Positions 47,250 to 56,854 of a DNA stretch of 64,000 nucleotides are shown here, in pieces. The notes beneath the pieces were generated by a model, which did no database searches, had not been told where the DNA came from, and saw only the letters and a program-made list of their open reading frames with translations. The DNA lies in assembly GCF_006440675.2 (NCBI RefSeq), contig NZ_CP083951.1, positions 6,399,199-6,463,198 of the forward strand, written 5' to 3'. How positions within the stretch are numbered: position 1 is the first letter of the stretch; every line of letters begins with the position of its first letter. The translations under genes were made by a program, and so were the position numbers. This DNA comes from Mesorhizobium sp. B2-8-5. Lineage in GTDB: Bacteria > Pseudomonadota > Alphaproteobacteria > Rhizobiales > Rhizobiaceae.

Positions 47250-48266
47250 CTACTGGCTGGAGGAGCTGTGCTGGTCACCGAAGATGCCGCGCTGGCTGAC
47301 CTGGATGCCGGCCGGACCCAGGATGATGGCGAACAGAACCGGCAGGAAGAACAGGATCATCGGCACGGTGAGCTTTGGCGGAAGTGCGGCGGCCTTCTTC
47401 TCGGCGGCGTTCATGCGCATGTCGCGGCTTTCCGAGGCGAGCACGCGCAGCGCGTGCGCCACCGGCGTGCCGTAGCGTTCGGCCTGGACCAGGGCCTGCG
47501 ACACCGACTTCACCGATTCCAGGCCGGTGCGGCTTGCCAGGTTCTCATAGGCGATCTTGCGATCCTGCAGATAGGACAGCTCTGCATTGGTGAGCACGAA
47601 TTCCTCGGCAAGCGCCACCGACTGCGTGCCGATTTCGTCGGCAACCCTGCGCAAGGCCGCTTCCACCGACATGCCGGATTCCACGCAGATCAGCATCAGG
47701 TCGAGCGCGTCCGGCCAGGCCAGTTGGATCGACTGCTTGCGCTTGGTCGCGCGGTTGTTGACGTAGAGGATCGGCGTGTAGAAGCCGCCATAGGCGACAA
47801 CGACACAGACGAACAGCTTGATGAAAGCGGGTTGCTGCGGCAGGCCGCCGAGCACGAACAGATAGATGGCCGCCAAGGCAAAACCGACGAATGGCAGGAC
47901 CAGGCGAAAGAAGAGAAAACGCGTCAGCGGGTTCTGGCCACGGAAGCCCGCGACCTTGAGCTTCTGGATCGTGCTTTCATCGGCAAGCGCGCGCCTCAGA
48001 TCCAGGCGGTCGACGATGTTGCGCATGCCGATGGACTGTTCCTCGCGCAGGCCCTTGCGGCGGCGGTCGGCCTCGTTGGCCAGTCGCGTACGCTGCTCGG
48101 CGCGCAATTTGTCGCGTTCGAGCGCCACGCTCTTCATGCGCGACTTGAGCGAAGTGCCGCCGAACGCCGGCATGAGCGTGAAGACGGTCGCGAACACCGC
48201 AATGCCGACCAGCATCGCGATCAGGAAGGAAGGGTCTGTGAGTGTTTTGACGACCTGCTCTGTCAC
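47250..48266 (-). CDS. tadC: Tad pilus inner-membrane protein TadC
   Basis: A 338-residue type II secretion F-family membrane protein with about four helices (FLIAMLVGIAVFATVFTLMP; VLPFVGFALAAIYLFVLGG). The GspF-like domain is RKQSIQLAWPDALDLMLICVESGMSVEAALRRVADEIG. With TadB it forms the platform for the TadA ATPase. Last gene of the leftward unit. Confidence 0.93.
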   Translation of the reverse strand: MTEQVVKTLTDPSFLIAMLVGIAVFATVFTLMPAFGGTSLKSRMKSVALERDKLRAEQRTRLANEADRRRKGLREEQSIGMRNIVDRLDLRRALADESTIQKLKVAGFRGQNPLTRFLFFRLVLPFVGFALAAIYLFVLGGLPQQPAFIKLFVCVVVAYGGFYTPILYVNNRATKRKQSIQLAWPDALDLMLICVESGMSVEAALRRVADEIGTQSVALAEEFVLTNAELSYLQDRKIAYENLASRTGLESVKSVSQALVQAERYGTPVAHALRVLASESRDMRMNAAEKKAAALPPKLTVPMILFFLPVLFAIILGPAGIQVSQRGIFGDQHSSSSQ

Positions 48267-48279
48267 TGGATCCGCGCCC

Positions 48280-49293
48280 CTAGACTTCGAAGTTCATCAT
48301 CTTGCGCATCACCAGGATGCCGATCGACATCCAGACACCCGAGCAGCCGAGGATCAGGTTGCCGACGTTGGTGGTGAACAGCGGCATGATGTAGTTCGGG
48401 CTCGACAGATAGACGAGGAAGGCGACGACGAAGGGCAAGGCGCCGATGATGACGGCCGATGCCTTGGCTTCCATCGACAGCGCCTGGACCTTGGCCTTCA
48501 TCTTCTTGCGGTCGCGCAGGACGCGCGAAAGGTTGCCCAGCGCCTCGGACAGATTGCCGCCGGCCTGTGACTGAATCTGGATGACGATGCCGAAGAAGCC
48601 GGCCTCGCTGCACGGCATCGTCTCCGTCATGCGCATGGCGGCGTCGGGCACCGACATGCCCATCTGCTGGGAATCGACGATGCGGCGGAATTCGGACCGG
48701 ACCGGTTCGGGCGATTCGTTGGCGATCAGGCGGATCGCATCGTTGAGCGGCAGGCCGGACTTGACCGCGCGCACGATGATGTCGAGCGCGTTCGGAAATT
48801 CTTCCAGGAAGGCCTTGACGCGACGTGTGCGGCGAAACGACACGAACCAGCGCGGCAGGCCGAGGCCGCCCACCAGCAGGGCACCGGGCAGAGCCCATAG
48901 AGGCGCGCCGAGGAAAAAGAGAACGGCCGTCAGGATGATCCCGCAGACAGCGGAATAGATATAGAAACGCTCGATCGGAACCTGCATGCCGGCTTGGCGG
49001 ATCTGAGTCTTCAGCGGCGGTTTCTTGACGTTGCGATCGTTGGTCTTCTGTTTCTCGTCGAGCTGCTTCAGCGAGTCCTGGACGTTTTTTCGCCGCTTGA
49101 CCGCTTCCGCTGCGCGGTCGCGCGTCGCTTTCACCACCGACCGGTCGGTTTCGGCTGTCTTGACGGTCTGAAGCCGCTTGCCGGCCTGCTTCTCGTTGTC
49201 GATGCGCGTGAACAGAAAAGCATAGGCCACCGCGCCGGCGCTGAAGCCGGCAAGCACGATGAAAGCCAGTACGGTGGTGTCAATTCCGAACAT
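48280..49293 (-). CDS. tadB: Tad pilus inner-membrane protein TadB
   Basis: A 337-residue GspF-like protein from the start MFGIDTTVLAF. Helices at the N-terminus (VLAFIVLAGFSAGAVAYAFLF), middle (YSAVCGIILTAVLFFLGAPLW) and C-terminus. Core motif: FLEEFPNALDIIVRAVKSGLPLNDAIRLIANES. TadC follows 13 bases later. Repeat B sits between this gene and cpaF. Confidence 0.93.
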   Translation of the reverse strand: MFGIDTTVLAFIVLAGFSAGAVAYAFLFTRIDNEKQAGKRLQTVKTAETDRSVVKATRDRAAEAVKRRKNVQDSLKQLDEKQKTNDRNVKKPPLKTQIRQAGMQVPIERFYIYSAVCGIILTAVLFFLGAPLWALPGALLVGGLGLPRWFVSFRRTRRVKAFLEEFPNALDIIVRAVKSGLPLNDAIRLIANESPEPVRSEFRRIVDSQQMGMSVPDAAMRMTETMPCSEAGFFGIVIQIQSQAGGNLSEALGNLSRVLRDRKKMKAKVQALSMEAKASAVIIGALPFVVAFLVYLSSPNYIMPLFTTNVGNLILGCSGVWMSIGILVMRKMMNFEV

Positions 49294-49307
49294 CGACCTG
49301 GATCCCC

Positions 49308-49407
49308 AGGGCATTTCGCCGTTCCAATGAAACGGCGAACCGACCTATTTCTTCGTTTAGACGCAATTCCGGGCGGAAAACCGCTTCACACTTTTCCTGG
49401 AATTGCT
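49308..49407. repeat. Dispersed repeat B, full copy
   Basis: Contains GCCGTTCCAATGAAACGGCG, then ACGCAATTCCGGGCGGAAAA and CACACTTTTCCTGGAATTGC. Matches partial copies at 1-36 and 9401-9466. It lies inside the tad operon between cpaF and tadB, an unusual place for a repeat, and AATTCC...GGAATT could fold. Confidence 0.8.
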
Positions 49408-49424
49408 TCAGACCTCCAGCTGCA

Positions 49425-50924
49425 TCAGTCAGCGCGTTTCTCCATCGCCTCGAGCGCGTTGGCGAGGCGCTGTTCCTCGCCATAGTAGCGGGCGCGGTCC
49501 CAGAAATGCGGACGGCCGATGCCTGTCGACACGTGCTCGCCGACCAGCCGGCCGCCGGCGTCTTCACCCTTGATGTTGTAGAGCACAAGATCCTGGGTGA
49601 TGATGACGTCGCCTTCCATGCCGACCACCTCGGTGATGTGGGTGATGCGGCGCGAGCCGTCGCGCAAGCGGGCCGCCTGGATGATCACGTCGATCGAGCC
49701 GACGATGATCTCGCGCACCGTGCGCTGCGGCAGTGAATAGCCGCCCATGGCGATCATCGATTCCATACGGTTGAGGCATTCGCGCGGGCTGTTCGAGTGG
49801 ATCGTTCCCATCGAGCCGTCGTGACCGGTGTTCATCGCCTGCAGCAGGTCGAACACTTCCGGTCCGCGCACCTCGCCGACGATGATCCGCTCCGGCCGCA
49901 TGCGCAGGCAGTTCTTGACCAGATCGCGCATGGTCACCTCGCCCTCGCCCTCGAGATTGGGCGGCCGGGTTTCGAGACGGACCACATGCGGCTGCTGCAG
50001 CTGCAGTTCCGCCGAGTCCTCGCAGGTGATGACGCGCTCCTCGCGGTCGATATAGTTGGTCAGGCAGTTGAGCAGCGTCGTCTTGCCGGAGCCTGTGCCA
50101 CCCGAGATGACTATGTTGCAGCGGACACGCCCGATAATCTTGAGAACCTCCGCGCCTTGCGGCGAGATGGCGCCGAACTTGACCAACTGGTCCAGCGTCA
50201 GCTTGTCCTTCTTGAATTTGCGGATGGTGAGCGCAGTGCCGTCGATCGAGAGCGGCGGCGCGATGACGTTGACACGCGAGCCGTCGGGAAGGCGCGCGTC
50301 GCAGATCGGGCTCGATTCATCGACGCGGCGGCCGACCTGGCTGACGATGCGCTGGCAGATGTTGAGCAGCTGCTGGTTGTCGCGGAAGCGGACGCCGGTC
50401 TGCTCGACCCTGCCGTTGACTTCGATGTAGACGTTCTTGGAGCCGTTGACCATGATGTCGGCGATGTCGTCGCGGGCAAGCAGCGGCTCCAGCGGTCCAT
50501 AGCCCAGAACGTCGTTGCAGATGTCCTCGAGCAGCTCTTCCTGCTCGGAAATCGACATTGCGAAGTTCTTGATCGCGATGATGTCGTTGACGATGTCGCG
50601 GATTTCCTCGCGTGCGCTCTCGGGATCGAGCTTGGCGAGCTGCGACAGGTCGATCGTGTCGATGAGCGCGGAGAAAACCTGGCTCTTGGTGTCGTAATAG
50701 GTTTCCGAGCGCTCGCGCTGGACCTTTCTTGGCGGCTCCGGCGCCATAGGCGGCGGCTCGACAGGACGGCGCGCCGGCGGGGCGACGGGCGGGCTGGAGG
50801 TCGGCGCAGCCGGCCGCTCGGCCGTCATCGTCCCCGTCGAAGCGGGCGCGGCGGGAGCAGCTGCCGGCGGACGGAATTCGGGCGTTGCCCGGCTGCCGTC
50901 GTCTTTGCCTCTTTTACCAAACAT
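49425..50924 (-). CDS. cpaF: Tad secretion ATPase TadA/CpaF
   Basis: A 499-residue VirB11-like ATPase powering Flp pilus assembly. Walker A is [19 protein letters not shown]. Asp box, Walker B-like and His boxes follow: [69 protein letters not shown]. The N-terminal 80 residues are a Pro/Ala-rich low-complexity tail. Follows cpaE by 30 bases. Confidence 0.95.
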   Translation of the reverse strand: MFGKRGKDDGSRATPEFRPPAAAPAAPASTGTMTAERPAAPTSSPPVAPPARRPVEPPPMAPEPPRKVQRERSETYYDTKSQVFSALIDTIDLSQLAKLDPESAREEIRDIVNDIIAIKNFAMSISEQEELLEDICNDVLGYGPLEPLLARDDIADIMVNGSKNVYIEVNGRVEQTGVRFRDNQQLLNICQRIVSQVGRRVDESSPICDARLPDGSRVNVIAPPLSIDGTALTIRKFKKDKLTLDQLVKFGAISPQGAEVLKIIGRVRCNIVISGGTGSGKTTLLNCLTNYIDREERVITCEDSAELQLQQPHVVRLETRPPNLEGEGEVTMRDLVKNCLRMRPERIIVGEVRGPEVFDLLQAMNTGHDGSMGTIHSNSPRECLNRMESMIAMGGYSLPQRTVREIIVGSIDVIIQAARLRDGSRRITHITEVVGMEGDVIITQDLVLYNIKGEDAGGRLVGEHVSTGIGRPHFWDRARYYGEEQRLANALEAMEKRAD

Positions 50925-50954
50925 GATCGACTACCCGATGCCGCTCAATCAGCG

Positions 50955-52244
50955 TCACTTCTTGTTGCGCGAGAGCTTGCCGAGGATCGAGCCCAGGCCT
51001 GCCTTCTTCTTTGCCTTGATTTCGCTGCGTCCGGTCAGCACATGCGCTATTTCATTGATGGTGGTGACGACCGGGCTCTTTGCGTCCATCTCGCTCAGCA
51101 TACGGCCGTTGTTGGCGGCATTGCCGAATAGCAGCGGTTCGAAGTTGATCACGGCCATCGGCGTGATGCCGAGCGGTTCGGCGAAATCGGACGCCGCGAT
51201 CTCGGGCCGTTTCGGTACCCCCGCCTGGTTGATGATCAGCTTCGGCGGCGGATCGTTCGGACGCAACCGCTTCAGCATGTCAACCATGTTCTTGGTGTTG
51301 CGAAGATTTGCGAGCTCGGGCGTGGCCGTGATGACGATCTCGTCCGCCTTGATCAGCGTGCTCTTCGTCCACCCGCTCCAGACGTGAGGGACATCGAGGA
51401 CCAGCAGGGGCGCGCTGCGCTGCGCTGTCTCTATGATCTGCGAGAAGGCCTCGGAGTCGAAATCATAGACGCGCTCGAGCGTGGAGGGGGCCGCGAGCAG
51501 CGACAGATGCTCGGCGCATTGCGCAAGCAGACGGTCGAGATAGACCTCGTCGACCCGCTCGGGCGAAAACACCGCCTCGGCGATGCCTTGCGCCGGATCC
51601 TGGTCGAAATTGATGTTGGCGGTGCCGAAGGCGAGATCGAGATCGGCAATGACGACTTCGGACTTGAACAGCGAAGACATAGCCCAGGCTACATTGTGAG
51701 CGATGGTCGACGAGCCGACGCCGCCCTTGGCGCCGATGAACGCGATCGACCGGCCGATCGGCTCCGATTCCGGATCGACGAAGATCGACGACACGACGCT
51801 GACGATGTCGGTCATCGAGACCGGCGCGATGACATATTCGGAAATGCCGGACCGGATAAGCTCGCGATAGAGCCCGACATCATTGTAGTGGCCGATAACC
51901 ACGACCTTGGAGGACGGATCGCAATATTCCGCGAGCTGGCCGAGTTGTTCGAGCAACTGCTGCGGTTCGCTGCGCGATTCCAGCAGGATGAGGTTCGGTG
52001 TCGGCGCGGACTGGTAGAACTCGATCGCGGTCGGGATGCCGCCCATATGGACCTTGAGATGGGCCTTGGCCATCCGGCGATCCTCGCCGGCGCGCTCGAC
52101 GGGATTGGCGACCCCCTCGGTCTCGCAGAAGGCCTGGATCGAAATGCGCGGCACGGGACGCAGCGCCTGCATGGCGGCGATGTCCTGCTGCGAAAGGTCG
52201 CCGGTTTCCGCGGGCGTGTCGTAGGCAAGATTGCTCATCGTCAT
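50955..52244 (-). CDS. cpaE: Pilus assembly ATPase CpaE/TadZ
   Basis: A 429-residue protein with an N-terminal receiver-like domain (IVIGHYNDVGLYRELIRSGISEYVI region) and a C-terminal ParA/MinD-like ATPase domain (SIAFIGAKGGVGSSTIAHNVAWAM, deviant Walker A; VVIADLDLAFGTANI). CpaE/TadZ localises the Tad apparatus to the cell pole. The PodJ-like polar organiser in this window could in principle be its anchor, which is inference only. Confidence 0.93.
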   Translation of the reverse strand: MTMSNLAYDTPAETGDLSQQDIAAMQALRPVPRISIQAFCETEGVANPVERAGEDRRMAKAHLKVHMGGIPTAIEFYQSAPTPNLILLESRSEPQQLLEQLGQLAEYCDPSSKVVVIGHYNDVGLYRELIRSGISEYVIAPVSMTDIVSVVSSIFVDPESEPIGRSIAFIGAKGGVGSSTIAHNVAWAMSSLFKSEVVIADLDLAFGTANINFDQDPAQGIAEAVFSPERVDEVYLDRLLAQCAEHLSLLAAPSTLERVYDFDSEAFSQIIETAQRSAPLLVLDVPHVWSGWTKSTLIKADEIVITATPELANLRNTKNMVDMLKRLRPNDPPPKLIINQAGVPKRPEIAASDFAEPLGITPMAVINFEPLLFGNAANNGRMLSEMDAKSPVVTTINEIAHVLTGRSEIKAKKKAGLGSILGKLSRNKK

Positions 52245-52283
52245 GCTCTTTCCGTGACTGCTCTCTTCGTCGTCCGGCGCGGC

Positions 52284-53039
52284 TCAGTAGGTTACTTCCG
52301 AATTGCTGAGGAATTCGTTCGAAATGCCTCTCGAGCGATAAAGGTCGATTACTGCGCCCCGGTTCTCGGCATCGATATCGGACTGCTTGCGCGGCCCGAG
52401 CAGATCGTTGGGATTAGCCACCTGGGCGGCGATGTTGTTCTGGTACGAGCAGCCGAAGTCGGCATAGTGCTTGTTCTCCGACGTCTCGGTCAGGTCGTCG
52501 GGCCAACGGCCGCATTTGTCGGTCTGGGCCCGCACCGCGACAAAGGCGACGCGCACTGGCGCCGACGCCTCGGGCACAGCCGACTGATAGGACGTCATGA
52601 CGATGCGATTGCGCTTGACGCCCGCCGCCATGGCGACCCGTGCGAAGTCGCGTCCCGCCACCAATGCCGCCACCTCGTTGGCCGAGCCTCGCGGGATTGC
52701 GATGGTCAGCGACGGGGCGGCTCCCTTGTCGTAGCCGTCGAGAAAACCGAGCAGCGTGTCGCGCTGCGCGCCGGTCATGCCGCGATCGCCGGCGCCGACC
52801 GGCAGGTCGATCTTCTGGTTCTTCTCGGCGATGACGATCGGATGGGTCGTGCGGTAATCGTCCGGTATCGACCCGACCGTAACGCTGTCGCGGTGCCAGT
52901 TGGCGCAGCCTGTGAGCGACGCTGCAAGCATGACCGCCAGTGCCGGGACCACCTGCCGACGGATCCTTGCGATACCGGATGCTGTCCGGACCGTCATGAC
53001 CTTCGATGCTGACTTGGACATATCCGCATTCCCACTCAT
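52284..53039 (-). CDS. cpaD: Pilus assembly lipoprotein CpaD
   Basis: A 251-residue CpaD protein. Signal peptide with lipobox: VVPALAVMLAASLTGCANW. Core VGSIPDDYRTTHPIVIAEKNQKIDLPVG and FGCSYQNNIAAQVANPNDLLGPR are family signatures. The start overlaps the stop of cpaC (ATGA). Works with the secretin at the outer membrane. Confidence 0.92.
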   Translation of the reverse strand: MSGNADMSKSASKVMTVRTASGIARIRRQVVPALAVMLAASLTGCANWHRDSVTVGSIPDDYRTTHPIVIAEKNQKIDLPVGAGDRGMTGAQRDTLLGFLDGYDKGAAPSLTIAIPRGSANEVAALVAGRDFARVAMAAGVKRNRIVMTSYQSAVPEASAPVRVAFVAVRAQTDKCGRWPDDLTETSENKHYADFGCSYQNNIAAQVANPNDLLGPRKQSDIDAENRGAVIDLYRSRGISNEFLSNSEVTY

Positions 53040-54544
53040 TTGTAGATGAAGCCCACGACACCGTGATAGCGGCCGGCTGGCCGGTCGGTCTGCATGGTGC
53101 CGTAGACGCGGTTGACGCGGCCAAGGAACATGGCGGCGCCATCGCTTGCCGCGTTGAAGTTGTCGTCCGGCTTGGCCAGGTCGTTGCGCGCCACCGGCCG
53201 CGTCAGATAGGGCGTGATGATGATGACGAGCTCGCTCTCGTTGCGCACGAAATCGCGGCTGCGGAACAGCGTGCCAAGGACGGGAATTTTGGTCAGCCCG
53301 GGTAGGCCGTCCACGGCCTGCCGGACATCGTCGCGGACGAGACCGGCGATCATCATGGAGCCGCCGGATGGCAATTCCACCGTGGTGTCCGCCAAGCGTT
53401 TGCGCAGCGATATGATATTCGTGTCGCCTAGCGCGAACGATCCTTCGGTAGTGGGCTCTGAAACCGCGGTTCTTACCTTGAGGCTGATGCGACCGGCAGA
53501 CAGCACCACCGGCTGGAACTCCAACCCGATGCCGTATTCGACCTTGTCTGCCGTCCATGTCCTTTCGCCAGTCTGATTGTCTGTCGATTTGTTGTTGGTG
53601 ACGGTACTCACCATGTTGTACTCGCCACCGACCTTGAACGTCGCCTTCTCGCCCGAAACGGCGGTCAGTGTCGGCTCTGCCAGCGTCTTCATGACGCCAG
53701 ATTGTTCCATGGCGTTGATGGTGCCCTGTAGAGACGAACTTTTGAAGTCGAAGCCGGAGCTGGACAACGGCTTGCCGAGGCCGGGATAGGTGTCGACGGC
53801 GGAGCCAAAGGTTATGCCGTTGGTGCTCCCGTTCCCTACCATATTCACGCCGAGCTGCTTCATCACCGAGCGGCTGACTTCGGCGACGGTAACCTTGAGC
53901 GTCACCTGGTCGTCGCCGACGATCTGCAGGAGGTTGACGATCTTGGAGGTCCGGCGCTCCTGGTCGGGATTGTTGATGTCGACGCCGCCATTGACGGAGC
54001 CGCCGGCGGCGGTCTGCGAATATTGACCCGTCGTCGCTTCACCGCCGGACACGAAAATGGTTGCCAGGTCGACGGCGCGCTTGGAATCGAGCGGCGTGTC
54101 GACCATGCCCGTCAGGACGACGTTGTCGTTGAGAAGCTCGACCTTGATCTGCGAGGACGGGATGAAGCGCTTGAGATAGTCCTCCAGCCCGGCGACGTCG
54201 CGTTCGACGGCCAGATCCAGGCTGACGATCTGCTCGCCATTGGGGCCGAAAACGAAGATGTTGGTTTCGCCGACCGCCTTGCCGAACAGGTAGATGCGCC
54301 GCGCCGTGCGGGTCACGGCATCGGCAACCGCCGGATTGGCGACGAGGATATCATAGGCGTCGCTCGGCAGGTCGATGACCACGGATTTGTTGAGGCCGAG
54401 CTTGACGCGCTGCGTGGCGACGGAAGCCGAGACGCCGGCGCCCGCGGCTTTGGCTTCGACCAGTCCCGAGGCGCCGGTGCCGAGCAGGAGAAAACCGATC
54501 GCCGCGGCGGCCAGGAAGGGCAGCAGTTTACCGTTTGGCCTCAT
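53036..54544 (-). CDS. cpaC: Tad secretin CpaC/RcpA
   Basis: A 502-residue outer-membrane secretin. Signal peptide (LLPFLAAAAIGFLLLGTGASG). An N-terminal domain resembling PF13629 (LGLNKSVVIDLPSDAYDILVANPAVADAV), a BON-like region, then the secretin domain (GIGLEFQPVVLSAGRISLKVRTAVSEP; LPSGGSMMIAGLVRDDVRQAVDGLPGLTKIPVLGTLFRS). Ends 4 bases into cpaD. Confidence 0.95.
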   Translation of the reverse strand: MRPNGKLLPFLAAAAIGFLLLGTGASGLVEAKAAGAGVSASVATQRVKLGLNKSVVIDLPSDAYDILVANPAVADAVTRTARRIYLFGKAVGETNIFVFGPNGEQIVSLDLAVERDVAGLEDYLKRFIPSSQIKVELLNDNVVLTGMVDTPLDSKRAVDLATIFVSGGEATTGQYSQTAAGGSVNGGVDINNPDQERRTSKIVNLLQIVGDDQVTLKVTVAEVSRSVMKQLGVNMVGNGSTNGITFGSAVDTYPGLGKPLSSSGFDFKSSSLQGTINAMEQSGVMKTLAEPTLTAVSGEKATFKVGGEYNMVSTVTNNKSTDNQTGERTWTADKVEYGIGLEFQPVVLSAGRISLKVRTAVSEPTTEGSFALGDTNIISLRKRLADTTVELPSGGSMMIAGLVRDDVRQAVDGLPGLTKIPVLGTLFRSRDFVRNESELVIIITPYLTRPVARNDLAKPDDNFNAASDGAAMFLGRVNRVYGTMQTDRPAGRYHGVVGFIYK

Positions 54545-55353
54545 TTCCTTGCTCCCACCTCGGAAACCTCGCCGGACTTGATCAGCCGCACGGTTCCGCG
54601 TCGGCCGTTGCCGTTGACCAGATAGTCGGCTTCGTCCGTATTCTTTTCATGGATGTCGGTGATCGGGCGCAGCGCCAGCGTCAGGCGGTCCGCCATCTGC
54701 TGCGCCACGGTGATGATCTCGGCCTGCTGCGGCGTCAGCTCCAGCGTCGCGGTTTGGCCGACCCTGGTCTTCTTGCCTTCCTCGTCTTCCTGGATGGTCT
54801 GGTCGATGGCCAGCACGCGGATGTTCTTGAGGATCGTCTCGGTGTTGAAGCCGCTGCCGCCGTTGCCGGTGTCGGCGCGGCGGGTCATGATGACGTCGAC
54901 GAAGTCGTTGGGCAGGATGAAGCCGCCGGCGGACGTGTCAGCCGATATCGCGGTCGCGACAGCGCGCGTGCCGGAAGGCAGGATCGACGACATGAAGCTC
55001 TGTCCCTCGCCGACCAGCTTGGACCGCCGCAACGGCTCGCCGGTATACATGGCTACGCGGGCGACCGAGCCCTTGAGCTTTTCGACCGCGTCAGGCTCGG
55101 CGGCGCGCGTGATGAAGTTGGCGTTGACGCCATCGGCCGGCCATTCTTCCCAGCTGATGTTGGTGCCGAGCTGGCTGCCCATCGACACGTCACCGGAAAG
55201 CACCAGCACATCCTGCAATGCGATCGCCGGCTGCTTGGGCGCATCGACAACGACCTGAGGCGGCGGCGCCACGACCATGTTCTTCGCCACATAGCCCGCG
55301 CCACCCGCCGCGACCGCAGCCACGCCCAGAATAATCAATCGGGATGCTGGCAT
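54541..55353 (-). CDS. cpaB: Pilus assembly protein CpaB/RcpC
   Basis: A 270-residue CpaB protein from the start MPASRLIILGVAAVAAGGAG, which gives a membrane anchor. SAF-domain region: ISADTSAGGFILPNDFVDVIMTRR. First gene of the cpaBCDEF-tadBC unit; its stop overlaps the cpaC start by 4 bases. Confidence 0.93.
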   Translation of the reverse strand: MPASRLIILGVAAVAAGGAGYVAKNMVVAPPPQVVVDAPKQPAIALQDVLVLSGDVSMGSQLGTNISWEEWPADGVNANFITRAAEPDAVEKLKGSVARVAMYTGEPLRRSKLVGEGQSFMSSILPSGTRAVATAISADTSAGGFILPNDFVDVIMTRRADTGNGGSGFNTETILKNIRVLAIDQTIQEDEEGKKTRVGQTATLELTPQQAEIITVAQQMADRLTLALRPITDIHEKNTDEADYLVNGNGRRGTVRLIKSGEVSEVGARK

Positions 55354-55649
55354 TCGTCCGAAACCCTTCGCCTCAAGGCAAACCACCTCGCCAGGCCGGA
55401 CTTTGCAGCCGCAATCGTCAAAACAAGGTTAATGTAATGCTTACGATCGTGATTAATTTAAGGTTTACTCAAATTGGATGGAACGGCCCCGCCGTTAACA
55501 AAAAAGGCGGCTAGGCCGCCTCGGGATCGCCGACATCTATATCGCCAGAGGCCTAGGGCGCATGGCGGAATTCAGACCACGCGATTCAAGTCTTTGCTTG
55601 ATGCATGTCGTTGTCCCAGAACCGCTGCGCACTTCTGGGCGACATGCAT
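55354..55649. promoter_or_regulatory. cpaB promoter region and cpaA terminator
   Basis: About 300 bases. A terminator on the minus strand lies at 55495-55521: AGGCGGC, loop, GCCGCCT and then TTTTTTG, ending cpaA. The AT-rich stretch 55425-55475 contains TTAATGTAATGCTTAC and GATTAATTTAAGG, close to but not matching the CtrA box. Nothing coding is visible. Confidence 0.6.
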
Positions 55650-56168
55650 TCAGGCCGTGAGCCTCGCCAGCGCCCAGACCATCAGCGGCGAATCCGGGAA
55701 AGTGATCAGTCCACCCGCGCCAAGCGCGATGCCATAGGGGATGCCAACGCTCTCGTCCGCGAAATGGCGCAGAAATCGGCTGTGGCCGGTGTACATGACG
55801 AGCGGCGATTTCCGGTAAGCAAGGATTGCGAGGGTAAGCAGGCCGCCGATGAAAGCCGACGTCACCAGATAGCCGATCAGGTTGATGTTGAGGCCCATCC
55901 ATAGCGCGGTCGCGGCCAGAAGCTTGGCGTCGCCGCCGCCCATGCCGCCGAGCGCAAAAAGGCCGAAGGTCGTGGCAAGTACGAGGGCGCCGGCAGCGAA
56001 GTGCCAGCCATAGGTTGCCCAGTCCATGCCGGTGAGCGGCGCGACAAGCGCGAATGTCACCACCAACAACACGGGAACACGGTTGGCGATCGTCATCGAC
56101 AAGGCGTCCGAGACCGCAGCGAACAGCATGCAGAAAGGAAAGACGACGAAGATCACGGCTTCAAGCAT
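55650..56168 (-). CDS. cpaA: Prepilin peptidase CpaA/TadV
   Basis: A 172-residue type IV prepilin peptidase from MLEAVIFVVFPFCML. The catalytic aspartates are in FAAVSDALSMTIANRVP (first) and LGGMGGGDAKLLAATALWMG (second, GxGD). Six helices. It processes Flp pilin and the TadE-like pseudopilins. A separate transcript from flp is likely because a hairpin lies between. Confidence 0.93.
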   Translation of the reverse strand: MLEAVIFVVFPFCMLFAAVSDALSMTIANRVPVLLVVTFALVAPLTGMDWATYGWHFAAGALVLATTFGLFALGGMGGGDAKLLAATALWMGLNINLIGYLVTSAFIGGLLTLAILAYRKSPLVMYTGHSRFLRHFADESVGIPYGIALGAGGLITFPDSPLMVWALARLTA

Positions 56169-56264
56169 GGATGCGGCGTGCCTGTGGCATGTTTTCAGCG
56201 TCATCCTAGGCGCGCTGGATTAACGATCGATGAGGCCGGACGATCAAAATCGGCCGACTGCATG

Positions 56265-56293
56265 AAAAAGGGCCGTCAGTTGGCGGCCCTTTT
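56265..56293 (-). terminator. Terminator after flp
   Basis: Minus strand: AAAAGGGCCG pairs with CGGCCCTTTTT, followed by TTCATG. It isolates the pilin transcript from cpaA, as is usual for a highly expressed pilin. Confidence 0.8.
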
Positions 56294-56326
56294 CCTTCTG
56301 TCGAAAAGGCGCGATACGCGGCCTTG

Positions 56327-56506
56327 TTACGGAGCCGTGGCGCCGTTGAGGGTCGCGGCGATGTTGGCGAACTTGGCGTTCAGCGCGCCGCCGAGCTGGG
56401 TAGCGCCAACCATGATGGCGAGCGCGATGAGAGCGGCGATCAGACCGTATTCGATGGCGGTCGCGCCGGATTCGTCCTTCACGAAACGTGCAATGAGGTT
56501 AGACAT
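56327..56506 (-). CDS. flp: Flp-type pilin
   Basis: A 59-residue Flp/PilA pilin that is too short to be picked up easily. It reads MSNLIARFVKDESGATAIEY, then GLIAALIALAIMVGATQLGG, then ALNAKFANIAATLNGATAP. The prepilin motif G-ATAIEYGLIA is intact, so CpaA should cleave after the glycine. GGAGCTC lies upstream. It is the major pilus subunit of the locus. Confidence 0.96.
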   Translation of the reverse strand: MSNLIARFVKDESGATAIEYGLIAALIALAIMVGATQLGGALNAKFANIAATLNGATAP

Positions 56507-56854
56507 TCGAGAGCTCCTACTCCACGTGTTACAGCACTTCCGTCAACTTTTCTCTTGCGGTTGATCGGATGCTGCAAATCTATGGAGAAGCCGTTTCGAT
56601 CGGCTTAATAAACAGCCTTACCGATTCCTTTCCGGTGGCGAACGCGCTGTGTGGTTAACCGTGGCCTAAACATCGCCAGCCAGCTCGGCCTCCCGGAAAC
56701 CGGCGCTTGTGCAATATTCCTAAAACAGTAAGCACCACCGACGCATGACGCGCCAGGCGAGCCGATCCTTAATCATGGCCAGGCCCGGCTTAACCGTTGG
56801 TTCACCAATCTCGTTCATGTTCCGTTGAAGAATCTGCCCGCCGGGAGCGCTTCA
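56507..56854. promoter_or_regulatory. Divergent promoter region between flp and the rightward pilus arm
   Basis: About 350 bases. Two near-consensus CtrA-like sites: TTAACCGTGGCCTAA (56655-56669) and TTAACCGTTGGTTCA (56790-56804), each TTAA-N7 followed by a three-of-four second half. Nothing coding seen. In Caulobacter the pilA promoter is CtrA-controlled. Confidence 0.4.
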
